Part shown: piece by piece, positions 8,947 through 18,856 of the stretch
Layout of the letters: every line of letters starts with the position of its first letter
Numbering within the stretch: position 1 is the first letter of the stretch
NCBI GenBank assembly: GCA_011391285.1
Contig: JAABQU010000176.1
Coordinates: forward strand, 1-28,568
Direction: 5' to 3'
Origin: Thiobacillus sp.
Lineage (GTDB): Bacteria; Pseudomonadota; Gammaproteobacteria; Burkholderiales; Thiobacillaceae
DNA length: 28,568 bases
Made by a program: the position numbers and the translations under genes
The notes under the pieces: model-generated
Database searches by the model: none
The model's input: only the letters and a program-made list of their open reading frames with translations
What the model was told of the DNA's origin: nothing

Positions 8947-10989
8947 TCACTTCACCTTCATGCCCGGCTGCGCGCCGCTGTCTGGCGACAGGATGAAGAG
9001 GCCGGGTGCGTCACCCGAGGCCGCCAGCACCATGCCTTCGCTCATGCCGAATTTCATCTTGCGCGGCGCGAGGTTGGCGACCATCACGGTCAGCCGTCCC
9101 ACCAGTGCTTCCGGCGCGTAGGCCGACTTGATACCGGCAAACACCTGGCGGGTGCCGAGCTCGCCGAGGTCGAGCGTCAGCCGCAGCAGCTTGTCGGCGC
9201 CTTCGACGTGTTCGGCGTTGGCGATGCGCGCGATGCGCAGGTCGATCTTGGCGAAGTCGTCGATGCTAATGGTGTCAGCCACCGGCTGCGTGGCATGCAC
9301 CTGGGCTTCGGCGTGGCGCACCGGCGCGGGAGCTGGGGTGGGTTCGAGGTTCTGTTTGTTGGCGTCTACCATGGCTTCGATGGATTTGGGGTCGATACGG
9401 GTCATCAGGTGGCTGTATTCGTTGATGCGGTGGCGGATGAACAGGCTTTGCACGTCGTCCCAGGCCAGCGGTGGAATGGCGAGGAAGGCCTCGACCTGCT
9501 CGGCGAGCTTCGGCAGTACCGGCTTCAGGTACAGGGTCAGCAGGCGGAAGCAGTTAAGCGCAACCGTGCAGACTTCATGCAGGCGATACACCGCTTCCGG
9601 TTTCTTCGCCAGTTCCCAGGGCTTTTCGTCGGCCACGTACTGGTTGGCGCGGTCGGCCAGCGCCATGATTTCGCGCAGCGCCTTGGCATAATCGCGCGCC
9701 TCGTAATGTGCGGCGATCGTGCCGGCGGCGGCCTGGAAGTCGCCGATCAGTTCGAGGTTCGCCACGCCGTCGGCGAGCTTGCCTTCGAAATTCTTGTGGA
9801 TGAAGCCGGCGGTGCGGCTGGCGATGTTGATGAACTTGCCGACCAGGTCGGAGTTCACACGCGCGACGAAGTCGTCGAGGTTGAGATCGATGTCCTCCAT
9901 GCTGCCGTTGAGCTTGGCCGCGTAGTAGTAGCGCAGCCACTCGGGATTGAGCTTCTGCGCGAGATAGCTCTCGGCGGTAATGAAGGTGCCGCGCGACTTC
10001 GACATTTTCTGCCCGTTCACCGTCAAAAAGCCGTGCGCGTACACCGCCGTCGGCAGGCGGTGGCCGGAAAATTTGAGCATCGCCGGCCAGAACAGGGCAT
10101 GGAAATACAGGATGTCCTTGCCAATGAAGTGCACCAGTTCAGTTTTCGATTCGGCGCCCCACCAGGCGTCGAAGTCGAGGCCGTTGTCCTTGGCGTATTT
10201 GGCGAAGCTCGCCATGTAGCCCACCGGCGCATCCAGCCACACGTAGAAATACTTGCCTGGCGCATCGGGAATCTCGAAGCCGAAGTAGGGTGCGTCGCGG
10301 CTGATGTCCCAGTTGTTGAGACCCGAGGCGAACCATTCCTGCATCTTGTTGGCGGCTTCGCTCTGCAACGCGCCCGAGGTCGTCCACTCGCGCAGGAAAG
10401 CCTCGCACGCGCCGAGCTTGAAGAAGTAGTGCTCGGAATCCTTGTGCACCGGCGTTGCCCCCGACACCGCCGACACCGGGTTCTTCAGCTCGGTCGGGCT
10501 GTAGGTTGCGCCGCACACCTCGCAGTTGTCGCCGTACTGATCCAAAGCGCCGCACTTGGGGCATTCGCCCTTGATGAAGCGGTCCGGCAGGAACAGGTTC
10601 TTCACCGGGTCGTACAGCTGGGCGATCGTCTTCACCTCGATCAGCCCGGCTTCCTTCAGCCGCAGGTAGATCTTCGAGGCTAGTTCGCGGTTTTCAATGG
10701 AATGCGTCGAGTAGTAATGGTCGAAGCCGATGTGGAAGCCGGCGAAGTCGCGCGTGTGATCAATCCACACCCGGCCGATCAGCGCCTCCGGCGTGATGCC
10801 TTCCTTTTCCGCGCGCAGCATGATGGCGGTGCCGTGGGTGTCGTCGGCGCACATGTAGCGGCAGTCGTGGCCGCGCATCTTCTGGAAGCGCACCCAGATA
10901 TCGGTCTGGATGTATTCGACCAGGTGGCCGAGGTGGATGCTGCCGTTGGCGTAGGGCAGGGCGGAGGTGACGAGGATCTGGCGGGACAT
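8947..10989 (-). CDS. metG: Methionyl-tRNA synthetase (680 aa)
   Basis: Class I aminoacyl-tRNA synthetase charging tRNA-Met. The HIGH-type motif is HLGH (residues 19-22), KMSKS is at 328-332, and the zinc knuckle CPKC...CEVC lies around residues 141-161. The C-terminal tRNA-binding (EMAP/Trbp111) domain is present from about residue 575 ([13 protein letters not shown] ... [14 protein letters not shown]). Length fits the dimeric MetG with a C-terminal extension. The ATG at 10989 ([16 protein letters not shown]) is the family start; the frame opens 10 codons further upstream without support. GTTAAAATGGCGG at 11026-11038 on the minus strand is a likely promoter element, so metG-acyP may have its own transcript. 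Confidence 0.97.
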   Translation of the reverse strand: MSRQILVTSALPYANGSIHLGHLVEYIQTDIWVRFQKMRGHDCRYMCADDTHGTAIMLRAEKEGITPEALIGRVWIDHTRDFAGFHIGFDHYYSTHSIENRELASKIYLRLKEAGLIEVKTIAQLYDPVKNLFLPDRFIKGECPKCGALDQYGDNCEVCGATYSPTELKNPVSAVSGATPVHKDSEHYFFKLGACEAFLREWTTSGALQSEAANKMQEWFASGLNNWDISRDAPYFGFEIPDAPGKYFYVWLDAPVGYMASFAKYAKDNGLDFDAWWGAESKTELVHFIGKDILYFHALFWPAMLKFSGHRLPTAVYAHGFLTVNGQKMSKSRGTFITAESYLAQKLNPEWLRYYYAAKLNGSMEDIDLNLDDFVARVNSDLVGKFINIASRTAGFIHKNFEGKLADGVANLELIGDFQAAAGTIAAHYEARDYAKALREIMALADRANQYVADEKPWELAKKPEAVYRLHEVCTVALNCFRLLTLYLKPVLPKLAEQVEAFLAIPPLAWDDVQSLFIRHRINEYSHLMTRIDPKSIEAMVDANKQNLEPTPAPAPVRHAEAQVHATQPVADTISIDDFAKIDLRIARIANAEHVEGADKLLRLTLDLGELGTRQVFAGIKSAYAPEALVGRLTVMVANLAPRKMKFGMSEGMVLAASGDAPGLFILSPDSGAQPGMKVK

Positions 10990-11025
10990 GGAAACAGCCG
11001 GGGCATACCCAAGGGGCACAAGAGG

Positions 11026-11038
11026 CCGCCATTTTAAC
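11026..11038 (-). promoter_or_regulatory. Probable metG promoter -10 element
   Basis: Minus-strand GTTAAAATGGCGG with TAAAAT as the -10 hexamer, 37-49 nt upstream of the metG start and just before the DUF924 stop codon. No good -35 sits at 17 nt. The same word recurs upstream of dnaE, efp and rluE. Confidence 0.35.
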
Positions 11039-11040
11039 GG

Positions 11041-11646
11041 CTAGAAGCGCGATCCGGGCTGTTTCAGGAATTCCAGTTCCTCCGGCGTGGAAGGGCGTCC
11101 CAGGATTTCATTGCGATGCGGAAAGCGGCCGAAGCGCGCGACCACGTCGCGGTGCTTGCGCGCGTAATCGAGGAAGCCGTCGAACAGCGCACATTCGTCG
11201 GCGGCTGCTTCGAGCGTCAGTTGTTCGTACAGCGACACGGACCGCTCCTGCAGATCGAGCGACTCGGCATGCTCCAGCGGCAGGTAGAGAAACACGCGCT
11301 CGATCGGTGCCAGTTTTCTGTCCTCGCCGGATTCCAGTGCGGCGAGGCTCAAGGCCAGCGACTGCGGGTCGGTGGCGAAGGCCTGCGGCTGGTCGCGGTG
11401 GATGTGGTGCGGAAACTGGTCGAGCACTATCACCAGTGCCAGCCGTCCGCGCGGACCGTTTGCCCAGTGATCGAGTTGGCCTGCGGTGGCCGCCGCCAGC
11501 GTGGCGGAAAAATGATCGACGACCGCCTGGTCGTTGGCGGGCGACTTGCCGAACCACAGCTTGTTTTGCCGTCCGGCAATCTCGGTCGCGCTGCCTGGCG
11601 CGCCGAACCAGAAAGCAAGCACACGTTCGGGCTGGTCAGCCATCAT
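11041..11646 (-). CDS. DUF924 family protein (201 aa)
   Basis: Matches the DUF924 (tetratricopeptide-like all-helical) family. Visible blocks are VLAFWFG at the start, LWFGKS, GRLALVIVLDQFPHHIHRD with the conserved LDQFPR-like core, ERVFLYLPLEHAES and the C-terminal RFPHRNEILGR. Biochemical function is not established. The start is one of two adjacent ATG codons (11646 or 11643); an upstream extension in frame has no support. It lies 13 nt after the CDGSH gene and 51 nt before metG, all on the same strand, so it may be co-transcribed with either. Confidence 0.87.
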   Translation of the reverse strand: MMADQPERVLAFWFGAPGSATEIAGRQNKLWFGKSPANDQAVVDHFSATLAAATAGQLDHWANGPRGRLALVIVLDQFPHHIHRDQPQAFATDPQSLALSLAALESGEDRKLAPIERVFLYLPLEHAESLDLQERSVSLYEQLTLEAAADECALFDGFLDYARKHRDVVARFGRFPHRNEILGRPSTPEELEFLKQPGSRF

Positions 11647-11659
11647 GGGGTTCAGCGAC

Positions 11660-11911
11660 TCAGAAAATATCGTCGGGCAGGTCGTTGTGCGAACCATCGC
11701 AGAACGGCTTGCCCTGGGTATGCTTGCAGTTGCACAGCCATACCGTGGTCTTGTCCTTGATGATGAACGACATCGGCTCCAGCCCGGTGCCTTCGTGCGA
11801 GCCGTCGCAGAAAGGCTGCGTCATCGAGCGGCCGCACGTACACCACCAGTATTCACCGGGTTCGAGTTCGAGTTCGGCCGGATTGCGGTCATACACAACG
11901 GGTTCGGGCAT
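11660..11911 (-). CDS. Double-CDGSH iron-sulfur protein (83 aa)
   Basis: Small protein with two CDGSH-type [2Fe-2S] binding motifs in tandem: CTCGRSMTQPFCDGSH and CNCKHTQGKPFCDGSH. Each supplies three Cys and one His, so two clusters per chain are expected. Bacterial double-CDGSH proteins are thought to work in redox or iron handling, but no specific role is assigned. The ATG at 11911 follows GGAG at a good distance, so I use it rather than the in-frame ATG at 11938. It heads a possible operon with DUF924, metG and acyP. Confidence 0.9.
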   Translation of the reverse strand: MPEPVVYDRNPAELELEPGEYWWCTCGRSMTQPFCDGSHEGTGLEPMSFIIKDKTTVWLCNCKHTQGKPFCDGSHNDLPDDIF

Positions 11912-12026
11912 GGGGGACTCCTGCGCAAAAGGCGCCATTCTAGCCGCATCGAGCGCTTTGAAATCCTTACGGATTTTGTGTCAATGCGGCCGGTTCGGCC
12001 GCTGCTGCATCGAAACGCATGCAGGT

Positions 12027-12644
12027 TTACGGGGTTTGCGAGAGAAGGTCGTGGATCATGCGCCGGAATGTCTGCACCACGGCGCCCTGATCAAGATCCG
12101 GGTTGCGGATGGCGCGGATCTGCAGGCCCTCGAACATCGCCGCGAGCGCTTCCACCATGCCCGAGAGGGTGGCCTCGCTGTCCTGGTGGCCGGCGGCCTG
12201 GCGCTGGGTGCGGATGGTTGCGGCCAGGCTGTCGCGGCATTGCCGGTCGGCGGCGCGCACGATGTCGGCCACGCGCGGATTGCGCGCGGCCTCGGCGACG
12301 ATTTCCAGCTGTAGCCCCGCCGCGCTCGGGTCGAGATTGCCTTCCACGCCCTCGATGGCCCGTTCGAGCATCGCGGATTTGACGTCGCTCGCCGCGCGCA
12401 ATTCCGCGGTCAGTGTCAGCAGGCGATCCAGATCCTGGGCGACGATGTCGGCGATGATCGCTTCCTTGTTCTCGAAGTAGTGGTAGATATGGCCCGAGCT
12501 CATGTCGGCCGCCTTCGAAATCTGCGCGATGCTGGTGCCGTGGAAGCCGTGCTGGCGGAAGCAGTCCGCCGCGGCTGTACGAATCCGGGTGCGGCGCGCT
12601 TCGGCACGCGAGGCGTCGGATGGCGGGTGGGTGGCCGTTGGCAT
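12027..12644 (-). CDS. TetR/AcrR family transcriptional repressor (205 aa)
   Basis: N-terminal TetR helix-turn-helix at about residues 15-60, with AAADCFRQHGFHGTSIAQIS and AADMSSGHIYHYFENKEAI, followed by an all-helical ligand-binding domain. It is divergent from an RND efflux operon across a short intergenic region containing palindromic GAACGTTC sites. It is therefore very probably the local repressor of the pump and of itself, released by a pump substrate. The ATG at 12644 is favoured because GGAG lies 8 nt upstream; the ATG at 12650 is too close to that site. The effector is unknown. Confidence 0.92.
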   Translation of the reverse strand: MPTATHPPSDASRAEARRTRIRTAAADCFRQHGFHGTSIAQISKAADMSSGHIYHYFENKEAIIADIVAQDLDRLLTLTAELRAASDVKSAMLERAIEGVEGNLDPSAAGLQLEIVAEAARNPRVADIVRAADRQCRDSLAATIRTQRQAAGHQDSEATLSGMVEALAAMFEGLQIRAIRNPDLDQGAVVQTFRRMIHDLLSQTP

Positions 12645-12693
12645 GCTCATCTCTCCGGTGGGTGGCGCAAAGATTAAGGCGAATACGAAAATC

Positions 12694-12722
12694 TTGCACC
12701 TTAGCGCATTCTAATATAGATT
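12694..12722 (+). promoter_or_regulatory. Candidate promoter of the RND efflux operon
   Basis: TTGCAC (12694-12699), 17-nt spacer, TAGATT (12717-12722). The -10 lies inside the palindromic operator that starts at 12713, so repressor binding would block RNA polymerase. Matches to consensus are moderate and a TATAGA alternative starts 2 nt earlier. Confidence 0.35.
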
Positions 12723-12748
12723 GAACGTTCATTCTATATTGAACGTTC
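12713..12748. promoter_or_regulatory. Tandem palindromic operator between tetR and the RND operon
   Basis: Two copies of the perfect palindrome GAACGTTC lie at 12723-12730 and 12741-12748, 18 bp centre to centre and each preceded by ATT. The first copy sits at the centre of a larger near-perfect 28-bp palindrome (12713-12740), whose halves AATATAGATTGAAC and GTTCATTCTATATT differ at one symmetric pair of positions. Location between divergent tetR and pump genes makes this the probable TetR-family binding site. Confidence 0.75.
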
Positions 12749-12839
12749 GATCCATACGGGATTTGAATGGTTCCCTGTTTGTATTTCGAGGCAGCCCGCC
12801 AGAGTCAGGCGGGTGCCCGGCATTTTCCAAAGGCCATCC

Positions 12840-14042
12840 ATGCACACTCGTCGCACCCTGTCGTCCATGCCGCTGGGCATCGCCCTGGCGGGCGCCATCC
12901 TCCTTGCTGCCTGCGGCGGGAAGGAACAACCGCCCGGGTCAGGTGCCGGCGCTCCGGGCGTGCCTGCTGTCACGGCGCTTACTGTTCAGACCGAAGCCGT
13001 CTCCGTGGCGACCGAGCTGCCCGGGCGCACCGCACCTTACCTGATCGCCGAATTGCGGCCGCAGGTGACCGGCATCGTCAAGCAGCGCTTGTTCATCGAG
13101 GGCAGCGAGGTCAAGGCCGGCCAGGTGCTGTACCAGATCGAGCCGGCCACGTATCAGGCTGCCCACGACAGCGCCGGTGCCAATCTTGCGCGCGCCGAGG
13201 CGAATCTTTACTCGGCGCGGCTGAAGGCCGAGCGCTACGCCGATCTGGTGAAGATCGAGGCGGTGAGCAAGCAGGCCAACGATGAAGCGGCCGCCGCGCA
13301 GAAGCAGGCGCAGGCCGACGTCGGGTCGGCGCAGGCCGCGCTCGACAAAGCGAAGATCGATCTCGATTTCACCCGCGTCACCTCGCCGATTGCGGGGCGC
13401 ATCAGCCGCTCGGCAGTGACCCCGGGGGCGCTGGTCACCGCGAATCAGGCAGCAGCGCTCGCCACCGTGCAGAAGCTCGATCCGATCTATGTCGATCTGA
13501 CGCAGTCCAGCGCCGATCTGCTGCGCATGCGGCGCGACCTCGAATCCGGCAGGTTGCAGCACGCTGGCGGCAGCGCCGTGCCAGTGCAACTTGTGCTGGA
13601 AGACGGCAGCCTCTATGGCGCCGAGGGCAGGCTGGCGTTCTCCGAAGTGACGGTCGATGAAGGCACTGGCAGCGTCACGCTGCGCGCGGTGTTCCCTAAC
13701 CCAAAGGGCGAGCTGCTTCCCGGCATGTATGTGCGCGCGCGCCTGACGCAGGGCGTGCAGGACGATGCCATCCTGGTGCCGCACGCGGCGGTGAGCCGCG
13801 ACCCGCACGGCAATGCGACCGTGATGGTGGTGAATGCCGAAAGCAAGGTCGAGCCGCGCATCGTCAAGGCGGTGCAATCGGTCGGCGACAAGTGGGTGGT
13901 CACCGAAGGCCTGGCCGCCGGCGATCGCGTCATCGTCGAAGGTCTGCAGAAGGCGAAGCCAGGCTCCCCGGTGCAGGTGCAGGAGGCCGCAACAGCGGCC
14001 GCGCCAGCAGCGCCGGCTGCTACCCCCGCTGCGGCGAAGTGA
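12840..14042 (+). CDS. RND efflux periplasmic adaptor lipoprotein, AcrA/MexA type (400 aa)
   Basis: Membrane fusion protein linking the inner-membrane pump to the outer-membrane channel. The N-terminal signal ends in a lipobox (LLAAC, Cys25), so the mature protein is lipid-anchored in the periplasm. Domain order: a split lipoyl domain (AELRPQVTGIVKQ ... DFTRVTSPIAGRI), an alpha-hairpin between them with many Ala/Gln/Lys residues, a beta-barrel region (DPIYVDLTQSSADLL) and a membrane-proximal domain. The C-terminus ends in an Ala-rich tail. The ATG at 12840 gives a proper signal peptide; an in-frame ATG 9 codons earlier does not improve it. It is the first gene of a three-gene operon, 11 nt before the pump gene. 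Substrates are unknown. Confidence 0.94.
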   Translation: MHTRRTLSSMPLGIALAGAILLAACGGKEQPPGSGAGAPGVPAVTALTVQTEAVSVATELPGRTAPYLIAELRPQVTGIVKQRLFIEGSEVKAGQVLYQIEPATYQAAHDSAGANLARAEANLYSARLKAERYADLVKIEAVSKQANDEAAAAQKQAQADVGSAQAALDKAKIDLDFTRVTSPIAGRISRSAVTPGALVTANQAAALATVQKLDPIYVDLTQSSADLLRMRRDLESGRLQHAGGSAVPVQLVLEDGSLYGAEGRLAFSEVTVDEGTGSVTLRAVFPNPKGELLPGMYVRARLTQGVQDDAILVPHAAVSRDPHGNATVMVVNAESKVEPRIVKAVQSVGDKWVVTEGLAAGDRVIVEGLQKAKPGSPVQVQEAATAAAPAAPAATPAAAK

Positions 14043-14053
14043 GGTAACAGACC

Positions 14054-17000
14054 ATGGCCCACTTCTTCATCGACCGCCCCATCTTCGCCTGGGTCATCGC
14101 CATCGTCATCATGCTGGCCGGTGCGCTGTCGATCCAGCAGTTGCCGGTGTCGCAATATCCGCCCATCGCACCCCCTGCTGTCGTCATCAACGCCAGCTAT
14201 CCCGGCGCGTCGGCGAAGGCGGTGGAAGACTCGGTGACGCAGATCATCGAGCAGAAGATGACCGGACTCGACGGTCTGCTCTACATGAGTTCGTCGAGCG
14301 ATGCCTACGGCCGCGCGTCGGTGACGCTGACCTTCGATGCCGAAACCAACCCCGATATCGCCCAGGTGCAGGTGCAGAACAAGCTGCAGATCGCGCTGCC
14401 GCTGCTGCCGCAGCCGGTGCAGCAGCAGGGCGTGCAGGTGGCGAAATCGGCGCGCAACTTTCTCATGGTCGTCGGCTTCGTGTCCGAAGACGGCAGCCAG
14501 TCCGCCAACGACCTGTCGGATTTTGTTGTTTCCAGCGTGCAGGATCCGCTGTCGCGTGTTTCCGGCGTCGGCGAAGTGCAGGTGTTCGGCGCGCAGTATG
14601 CGATGCGGGTGTGGCTCGATCCGGCCAGACTGACCAACTTCAGGCTCACCCCGGCGGACATCAGGGCCGCGATCCAGGCGCAGAACACGCAGGTGTCCGC
14701 CGGCCAGCTCGGCGGCACGCCGGCCGTTCCAGGGCAGGGTTTCAGCGCGTCGATCACCGCGCAGAGTCGACTGAAGAGTGTCGAGGAATTCGAGGCCATC
14801 CTGCTGCGCAGCAGCGCACAGGGTGGCGAAGTGCGTCTGCGCGATGTCGCCCGCATCGAGATCGGCGCCGAGAATTACGGCACGGTCGCGCGCTTCAACG
14901 GACAGCCCGCCGCCGGTGTCGGCATCAAGCTCGCTGCCGGCGCCAACGCGCTGGAGACCGCCGATGCGGTGCGTGCCAAGCTCGACGAGATGCAGCGCTA
15001 TTTCCCCGCCGGGGTGAAGGTGGTGGTGCCTTATGACACCACGCCGTTCGTCAGAATTTCGATCGAGTCGGTGGTCATAACGCTGATCGAAGCCGTCGCG
15101 CTGGTGTTCCTGGTGATGTTCCTGTTCCTGCAGAACCTGCGCGCCACCCTCATTCCCACTATCGCGATTCCCGTGGTGCTGCTCGGCACCTTCGGCGTGA
15201 TGGCGGCGTTCGGCTTCTCGATCAACACCCTGACGATGTTCGGCATCGTGCTGGCGATCGGACTGCTGGTGGACGACGCCATCGTCGTGGTGGAAAACGT
15301 CGAGCGCGTGATGAGCGAGGAAGGCCTGTCGCCGAAGGAGGCGACCAAGAAATCGATGCGCCAGATCACCGGTGCGCTGGTCGGCATCGGCCTGGTGCTG
15401 TCGGCGGTGTTCGTGCCGATGGCCTTCTTCGGCGGCTCCACCGGCGTGATCTACCGCCAGTTCTCGATCACCATCGTCGCAGCGATGGCCTTGTCGGTGC
15501 TGGTGGCGATCGTGTTCACCCCGGCCCTGTGCGCCACCCTGCTGAAGCCGATCAGGCAAGGCCACGAACACGGCGAGGGCGGATGGTTCGCGGGCTTCTT
15601 TCACTGGTTCAACGGCATGTTCGCGCGCAACACCCGGCGCTACGAATCGGCGGTGGGCGGCATACTCAAGCGCAGTGCGCGATTCCTCGCCATCTATCTG
15701 GCGATCGTCGTGGTGCTCGGCCTGCTGTTTGTGCGCATGCCTACTTCCTTCCTGCCGGAGGAGGACCAGGGAATCATGTTCAACCAGATCATGCTGCCTG
15801 CCGGTGCCACCCAGGAACGCACGCTGGCTGTGTTGAAGAAGGTCGAACGCCACTATCTCGAGAACGAGAAGGACACCGTGCGCGCGGTGTTCACCGTGGC
15901 CGGCTTCAGTTTCGGCGGCAGCGGCCAGAACATGGGCATCGGCTTCGTCAATCTGAAGCACTGGGATGAACGCAAGGCGCCGGGCATGGACGTGAAATCG
16001 GTGGCGGGGCGCGCGATGGGTGCGTTCGCCCAGATCCGCGAAGCCATGGTATTCGCCTTCGTGCCGCCGGCGGTGATTGAGCTCGGCACCTCGAGCGGCT
16101 TCGACGTGCAGTTGCAGGATCGGTCCGGTCTCGGCCACGACGCCCTGGTCGCGGCACGCAACCAGTTCCTTGGCATGGCGGCGCAGGACAAGCGCCTGGT
16201 GGGTGTGCGGCCCAACGGCCAGGACGACACACCCGAGTACCAGCTCGACATCGACCACGCCAAGGCCAGCGCCCTCGGCGTGACCGTGGCCGACATCAAC
16301 GACACCCTGTCCACTGCCTGGGGCGGCACCTATGTCAACGACTTCCTTGAACGCGGCCGCATCAAGAAGGTGTATCTGCAGGCTGACGCCAGCGCACGCA
16401 TGACGCCGGAAGATTTCGGCAAATGGTATGTGCGGAACAAGGCGGGCGAGATGGTGCCGTTTTCCGCCTTCACCCAGGCGAAATGGACCTATGGTTCGCC
16501 GCGCCTCGAGCGCTACAACGGCCAGCCGTCGATCGAACTGCTTGGCCAGGCTGCGCCCGGTTTGTCGTCGGGGGAGGCGATGGCGGCGGTGGAAGAGATC
16601 ATCGCCAAGCTGCCGCCCGGAATCGGCCACGAGTGGACCGGCACCTCCTACGAGGAACGGCGCAGCGGTTCGCAGGCGCCGGCGCTGTATGCACTGTCGC
16701 TGCTGGTGGTGTTCCTCTGCCTGGCGGCGCTGTACGAAAGCTGGTCGGTGCCGTTCGCGGTGATGCTGGTGGTGCCGCTCGGCGTGCTCGGCGCGCTGCT
16801 GGCGGCCACCGGGCGCGGGCTGTCGAATGACATCTACTTCCAGGTCGGCCTGCTCGCCATCATCGGCCTGTCGTCGAAGAACGCGATCCTGATCGTGGAA
16901 TTCGCCAAGGCCGAAATGGAAGCCGGCAAGGACCTGGTCACCGCCACGCTGGAGGCAGTGCGCATGCGCCTGCGTCCGATCCTGATGACGTCGCTTGCCT

Positions 17001-17215
17001 TCGGACTCGGCGTGCTGCCGCTGGCAATTTCCAGTGGGGCCGGCTCCGGCAGCCAGATCGCGATCGGCACCGGCGTGCTGGGCGGCACCATCGCCGCCAC
17101 CGTGCTCGGCATCTTCTTCATCCCGCTGTTCTACGTGGTGATCAAGCGCGTTTTCAAGGGCAAGCCGCAGGCGCAAGCCGCCGGCCCCGCAATCGCCCCG
17201 CAGGAGGTCAAGTGA
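14054..17215 (+). CDS. RND multidrug efflux pump, AcrB/MexB (HAE1) type (1053 aa)
   Basis: Inner-membrane proton-driven trimeric transporter with the twelve-helix, twice-repeated RND plan. It starts [21 protein letters not shown] as in AcrB homologues. The proton-relay aspartates are Asp407 and Asp408 in [13 protein letters not shown], the same numbers as in E. coli AcrB, and the relay Lys is at 942 in [13 protein letters not shown]. Length matches the hydrophobic/amphiphilic exporter class, not the heavy-metal (CzcA) class. It lies between the adaptor and the outer-membrane factor; its TGA overlaps the next gene's ATG. Substrates are probably amphiphilic compounds, an inference from the class. 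Confidence 0.96.
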   Translation: MAHFFIDRPIFAWVIAIVIMLAGALSIQQLPVSQYPPIAPPAVVINASYPGASAKAVEDSVTQIIEQKMTGLDGLLYMSSSSDAYGRASVTLTFDAETNPDIAQVQVQNKLQIALPLLPQPVQQQGVQVAKSARNFLMVVGFVSEDGSQSANDLSDFVVSSVQDPLSRVSGVGEVQVFGAQYAMRVWLDPARLTNFRLTPADIRAAIQAQNTQVSAGQLGGTPAVPGQGFSASITAQSRLKSVEEFEAILLRSSAQGGEVRLRDVARIEIGAENYGTVARFNGQPAAGVGIKLAAGANALETADAVRAKLDEMQRYFPAGVKVVVPYDTTPFVRISIESVVITLIEAVALVFLVMFLFLQNLRATLIPTIAIPVVLLGTFGVMAAFGFSINTLTMFGIVLAIGLLVDDAIVVVENVERVMSEEGLSPKEATKKSMRQITGALVGIGLVLSAVFVPMAFFGGSTGVIYRQFSITIVAAMALSVLVAIVFTPALCATLLKPIRQGHEHGEGGWFAGFFHWFNGMFARNTRRYESAVGGILKRSARFLAIYLAIVVVLGLLFVRMPTSFLPEEDQGIMFNQIMLPAGATQERTLAVLKKVERHYLENEKDTVRAVFTVAGFSFGGSGQNMGIGFVNLKHWDERKAPGMDVKSVAGRAMGAFAQIREAMVFAFVPPAVIELGTSSGFDVQLQDRSGLGHDALVAARNQFLGMAAQDKRLVGVRPNGQDDTPEYQLDIDHAKASALGVTVADINDTLSTAWGGTYVNDFLERGRIKKVYLQADASARMTPEDFGKWYVRNKAGEMVPFSAFTQAKWTYGSPRLERYNGQPSIELLGQAAPGLSSGEAMAAVEEIIAKLPPGIGHEWTGTSYEERRSGSQAPALYALSLLVVFLCLAALYESWSVPFAVMLVVPLGVLGALLAATGRGLSNDIYFQVGLLAIIGLSSKNAILIVEFAKAEMEAGKDLVTATLEAVRMRLRPILMTSLAFGLGVLPLAISSGAGSGSQIAIGTGVLGGTIAATVLGIFFIPLFYVVIKRVFKGKPQAQAAGPAIAPQEVK

Positions 17216-18612
17216 TGATCCCGTTACGCACCCTGACCGTCGTACTCGCCGCCACGCTGGCGAGCGCCTGCACCATGATCCCGGACTACCAGCGCCCCGC
17301 GGCGCCGGTTCCTGCAACCTTTCCGAATGCGCCCCAGACCGTTGCGGCGACATCGGCCGATGCCATCGCCTGGCGCGACTACTTCGCCGCCGCGCAGCTG
17401 CGCGAGGTGATCGCGCTGGCACTCGCCAACAACCGCGACCTGCGGGTCGCCGCGCTCAATATCGAGCAGGCGCGCGCACAGTACCGCATTCAGCGCGCGG
17501 ACCTGTTCCCCACGATCGGCGCCACTGGCGGGCAGACCGCGCAGCGCCTGCCGCGCGATCTAAGCGGCAGCGGCCATGCCGATGTATTCCGCCAGTACAG
17601 CGCCACCGTGGGATTCTCTGCCTACGAACTGGATTTCTTCGGCCGCATCCGCAGCCTCAATGCAGAGGCGCTCGAAATCTACCTTGGCACCGAGGAAGCG
17701 CGCCGCAGCGCGCAGATCAGCCTGGTGGCCGAAGTCGCCGGCACCTGGCTGACAATCGCGTTCGACCGAGAACGGCTGGCGCTGGCGCAGAACACGTACG
17801 AAACCCGCTTGAAGTCGCACGACCTGATCCGCCGCAGCCTCGAGGCCGGGGCGGTCTCCGCGCTCGATCTGCACCAGTCGCAGCAACTGCTTCAGAGTGC
17901 CCGTGCCGACGTTGCCCGTTTCGGCGCCTTCCTCGCACAGGACGAGAACGCGCTCGCGCTGCTCGCCGGCACCCCGGTTCCAGCCGGCTTGCTGCCCGCC
18001 ACGCTCGCCGACAACGTCAGTGCCGTGGCCGACTTGCCGGCCGGTGTGCCTTCCGAAGTGCTGACCCTCCGTCCCGATGTCCTGCAGGCCGAGCGCAGCC
18101 TGCGCGCAGCCAATGCGAGCATCGGCGCCGCGCGCGCGGCCTTCTTTCCGAGCATCAGCCTGACCGCCGCGGCCGGCACTGCCAGCAGCACGCTGGACGG
18201 ACTTTTCGGAGGCGGCTCCGGCACCTGGAGCTTCATTCCGCTGATCCGCATCCCGATCTTCGAGGCCGGCCGCCTGCAGGCGAGTCTCGATGTGGCTGAA
18301 GTGCAGCGCGACATCAACGTGGCCTTTTATGAGAAGACCATCCAGACCGCGTTCCGCGAGGTGGCCGATGCGCTCGCCGAACGCGCTACGCTCGCCGAGC
18401 GGCTCGACGCCCGGCGCCAGCAGGTCGAGGCCACGCGGGCAGCTTTCCGCCTCGCGGAGGCGCGCTACAAGGGCGGGGTGGACAGCTTCCTTGGCCTGCT
18501 CGATGCACAGCGTTCGCTCTACCTTGCCGAACAGGAACTGATAGTCGTGCGGCTGGCCGACGCCGCCAATCGCGTGGCGTTGTACAAGGTGCTCGGCGGC
18601 GGCTGGCAGTGA
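17215..18612 (+). CDS. RND efflux outer-membrane lipoprotein, NodT/OprM type (465 aa)
   Basis: TolC-like outer-membrane channel of the NodT family. The signal peptide ends in lipobox LASAC (Cys19), followed by the typical MIPDYQRP start of the mature protein. Two outer-membrane efflux repeats follow; recognisable blocks are FGRIRSLNAEALE in the first half and RPDVLQAERSLRAANASIGAARAAFFP in shorter pieces in the second. The ATG at 17215 overlaps the pump stop codon (TGATG) and has GGAGG 8 nt upstream, so I prefer it to the GTG at 17212. It completes a self-sufficient tripartite pump. No clear terminator follows. Confidence 0.94.
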   Translation: MIPLRTLTVVLAATLASACTMIPDYQRPAAPVPATFPNAPQTVAATSADAIAWRDYFAAAQLREVIALALANNRDLRVAALNIEQARAQYRIQRADLFPTIGATGGQTAQRLPRDLSGSGHADVFRQYSATVGFSAYELDFFGRIRSLNAEALEIYLGTEEARRSAQISLVAEVAGTWLTIAFDRERLALAQNTYETRLKSHDLIRRSLEAGAVSALDLHQSQQLLQSARADVARFGAFLAQDENALALLAGTPVPAGLLPATLADNVSAVADLPAGVPSEVLTLRPDVLQAERSLRAANASIGAARAAFFPSISLTAAAGTASSTLDGLFGGGSGTWSFIPLIRIPIFEAGRLQASLDVAEVQRDINVAFYEKTIQTAFREVADALAERATLAERLDARRQQVEATRAAFRLAEARYKGGVDSFLGLLDAQRSLYLAEQELIVVRLADAANRVALYKVLGGGWQ

Positions 18613-18856
18613 TGACGTCGCACCCAGCCGGGTGACGGCATCGAGTTCAGCATTGGAGAAAAAAAAGAAATGAAGGTTCTTGCAGGCCCCCGCTAAACCC
18701 TGCGTATCGGGCGTGCGTGCAAAGTCGGGAACATTGCGCCCAAAAAGGCTGCTTGATTGGAGCTTGAGGACGGGTAGATCAGGGAATCCGACGCTGCGCT
18801 AAGACTGAAATCGCAGAGAGGGGATGGCCTTGTGGGCGTGGGGGGGGTGATACAGA
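18613..18856. other. Intergenic stretch between the efflux operon and hupB
   Basis: No convincing gene. A CACCC-AGCC-GGGTG mini-hairpin lies close after the pump operon but lacks a T-run. An 8-codon ATG frame at 18670 follows GGAG and an A-run, too short to interpret. A run of eight or more G lies near 18840. Confidence 0.5.

Noticed and set aside
9208..10683. 491-codon plus-strand frame antisense to metG
   Set aside because: Composition is that of a shadow frame, and metG on the other strand has every expected motif.
13613..17422. Very long open frame of more than 1200 codons on the minus strand through the efflux operon
   Set aside because: It mirrors the adaptor, pump and channel genes, which have complete family signatures. 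Its own translation is His/Arg/Asp-rich with no domain, typical of a shadow frame in GC-rich DNA.
18670..18696. Eight-codon ATG frame after GGAG in the gap downstream of the efflux operon
   Set aside because: Too short to judge and not linked to any downstream gene or attenuator; the next gene is on the other strand.
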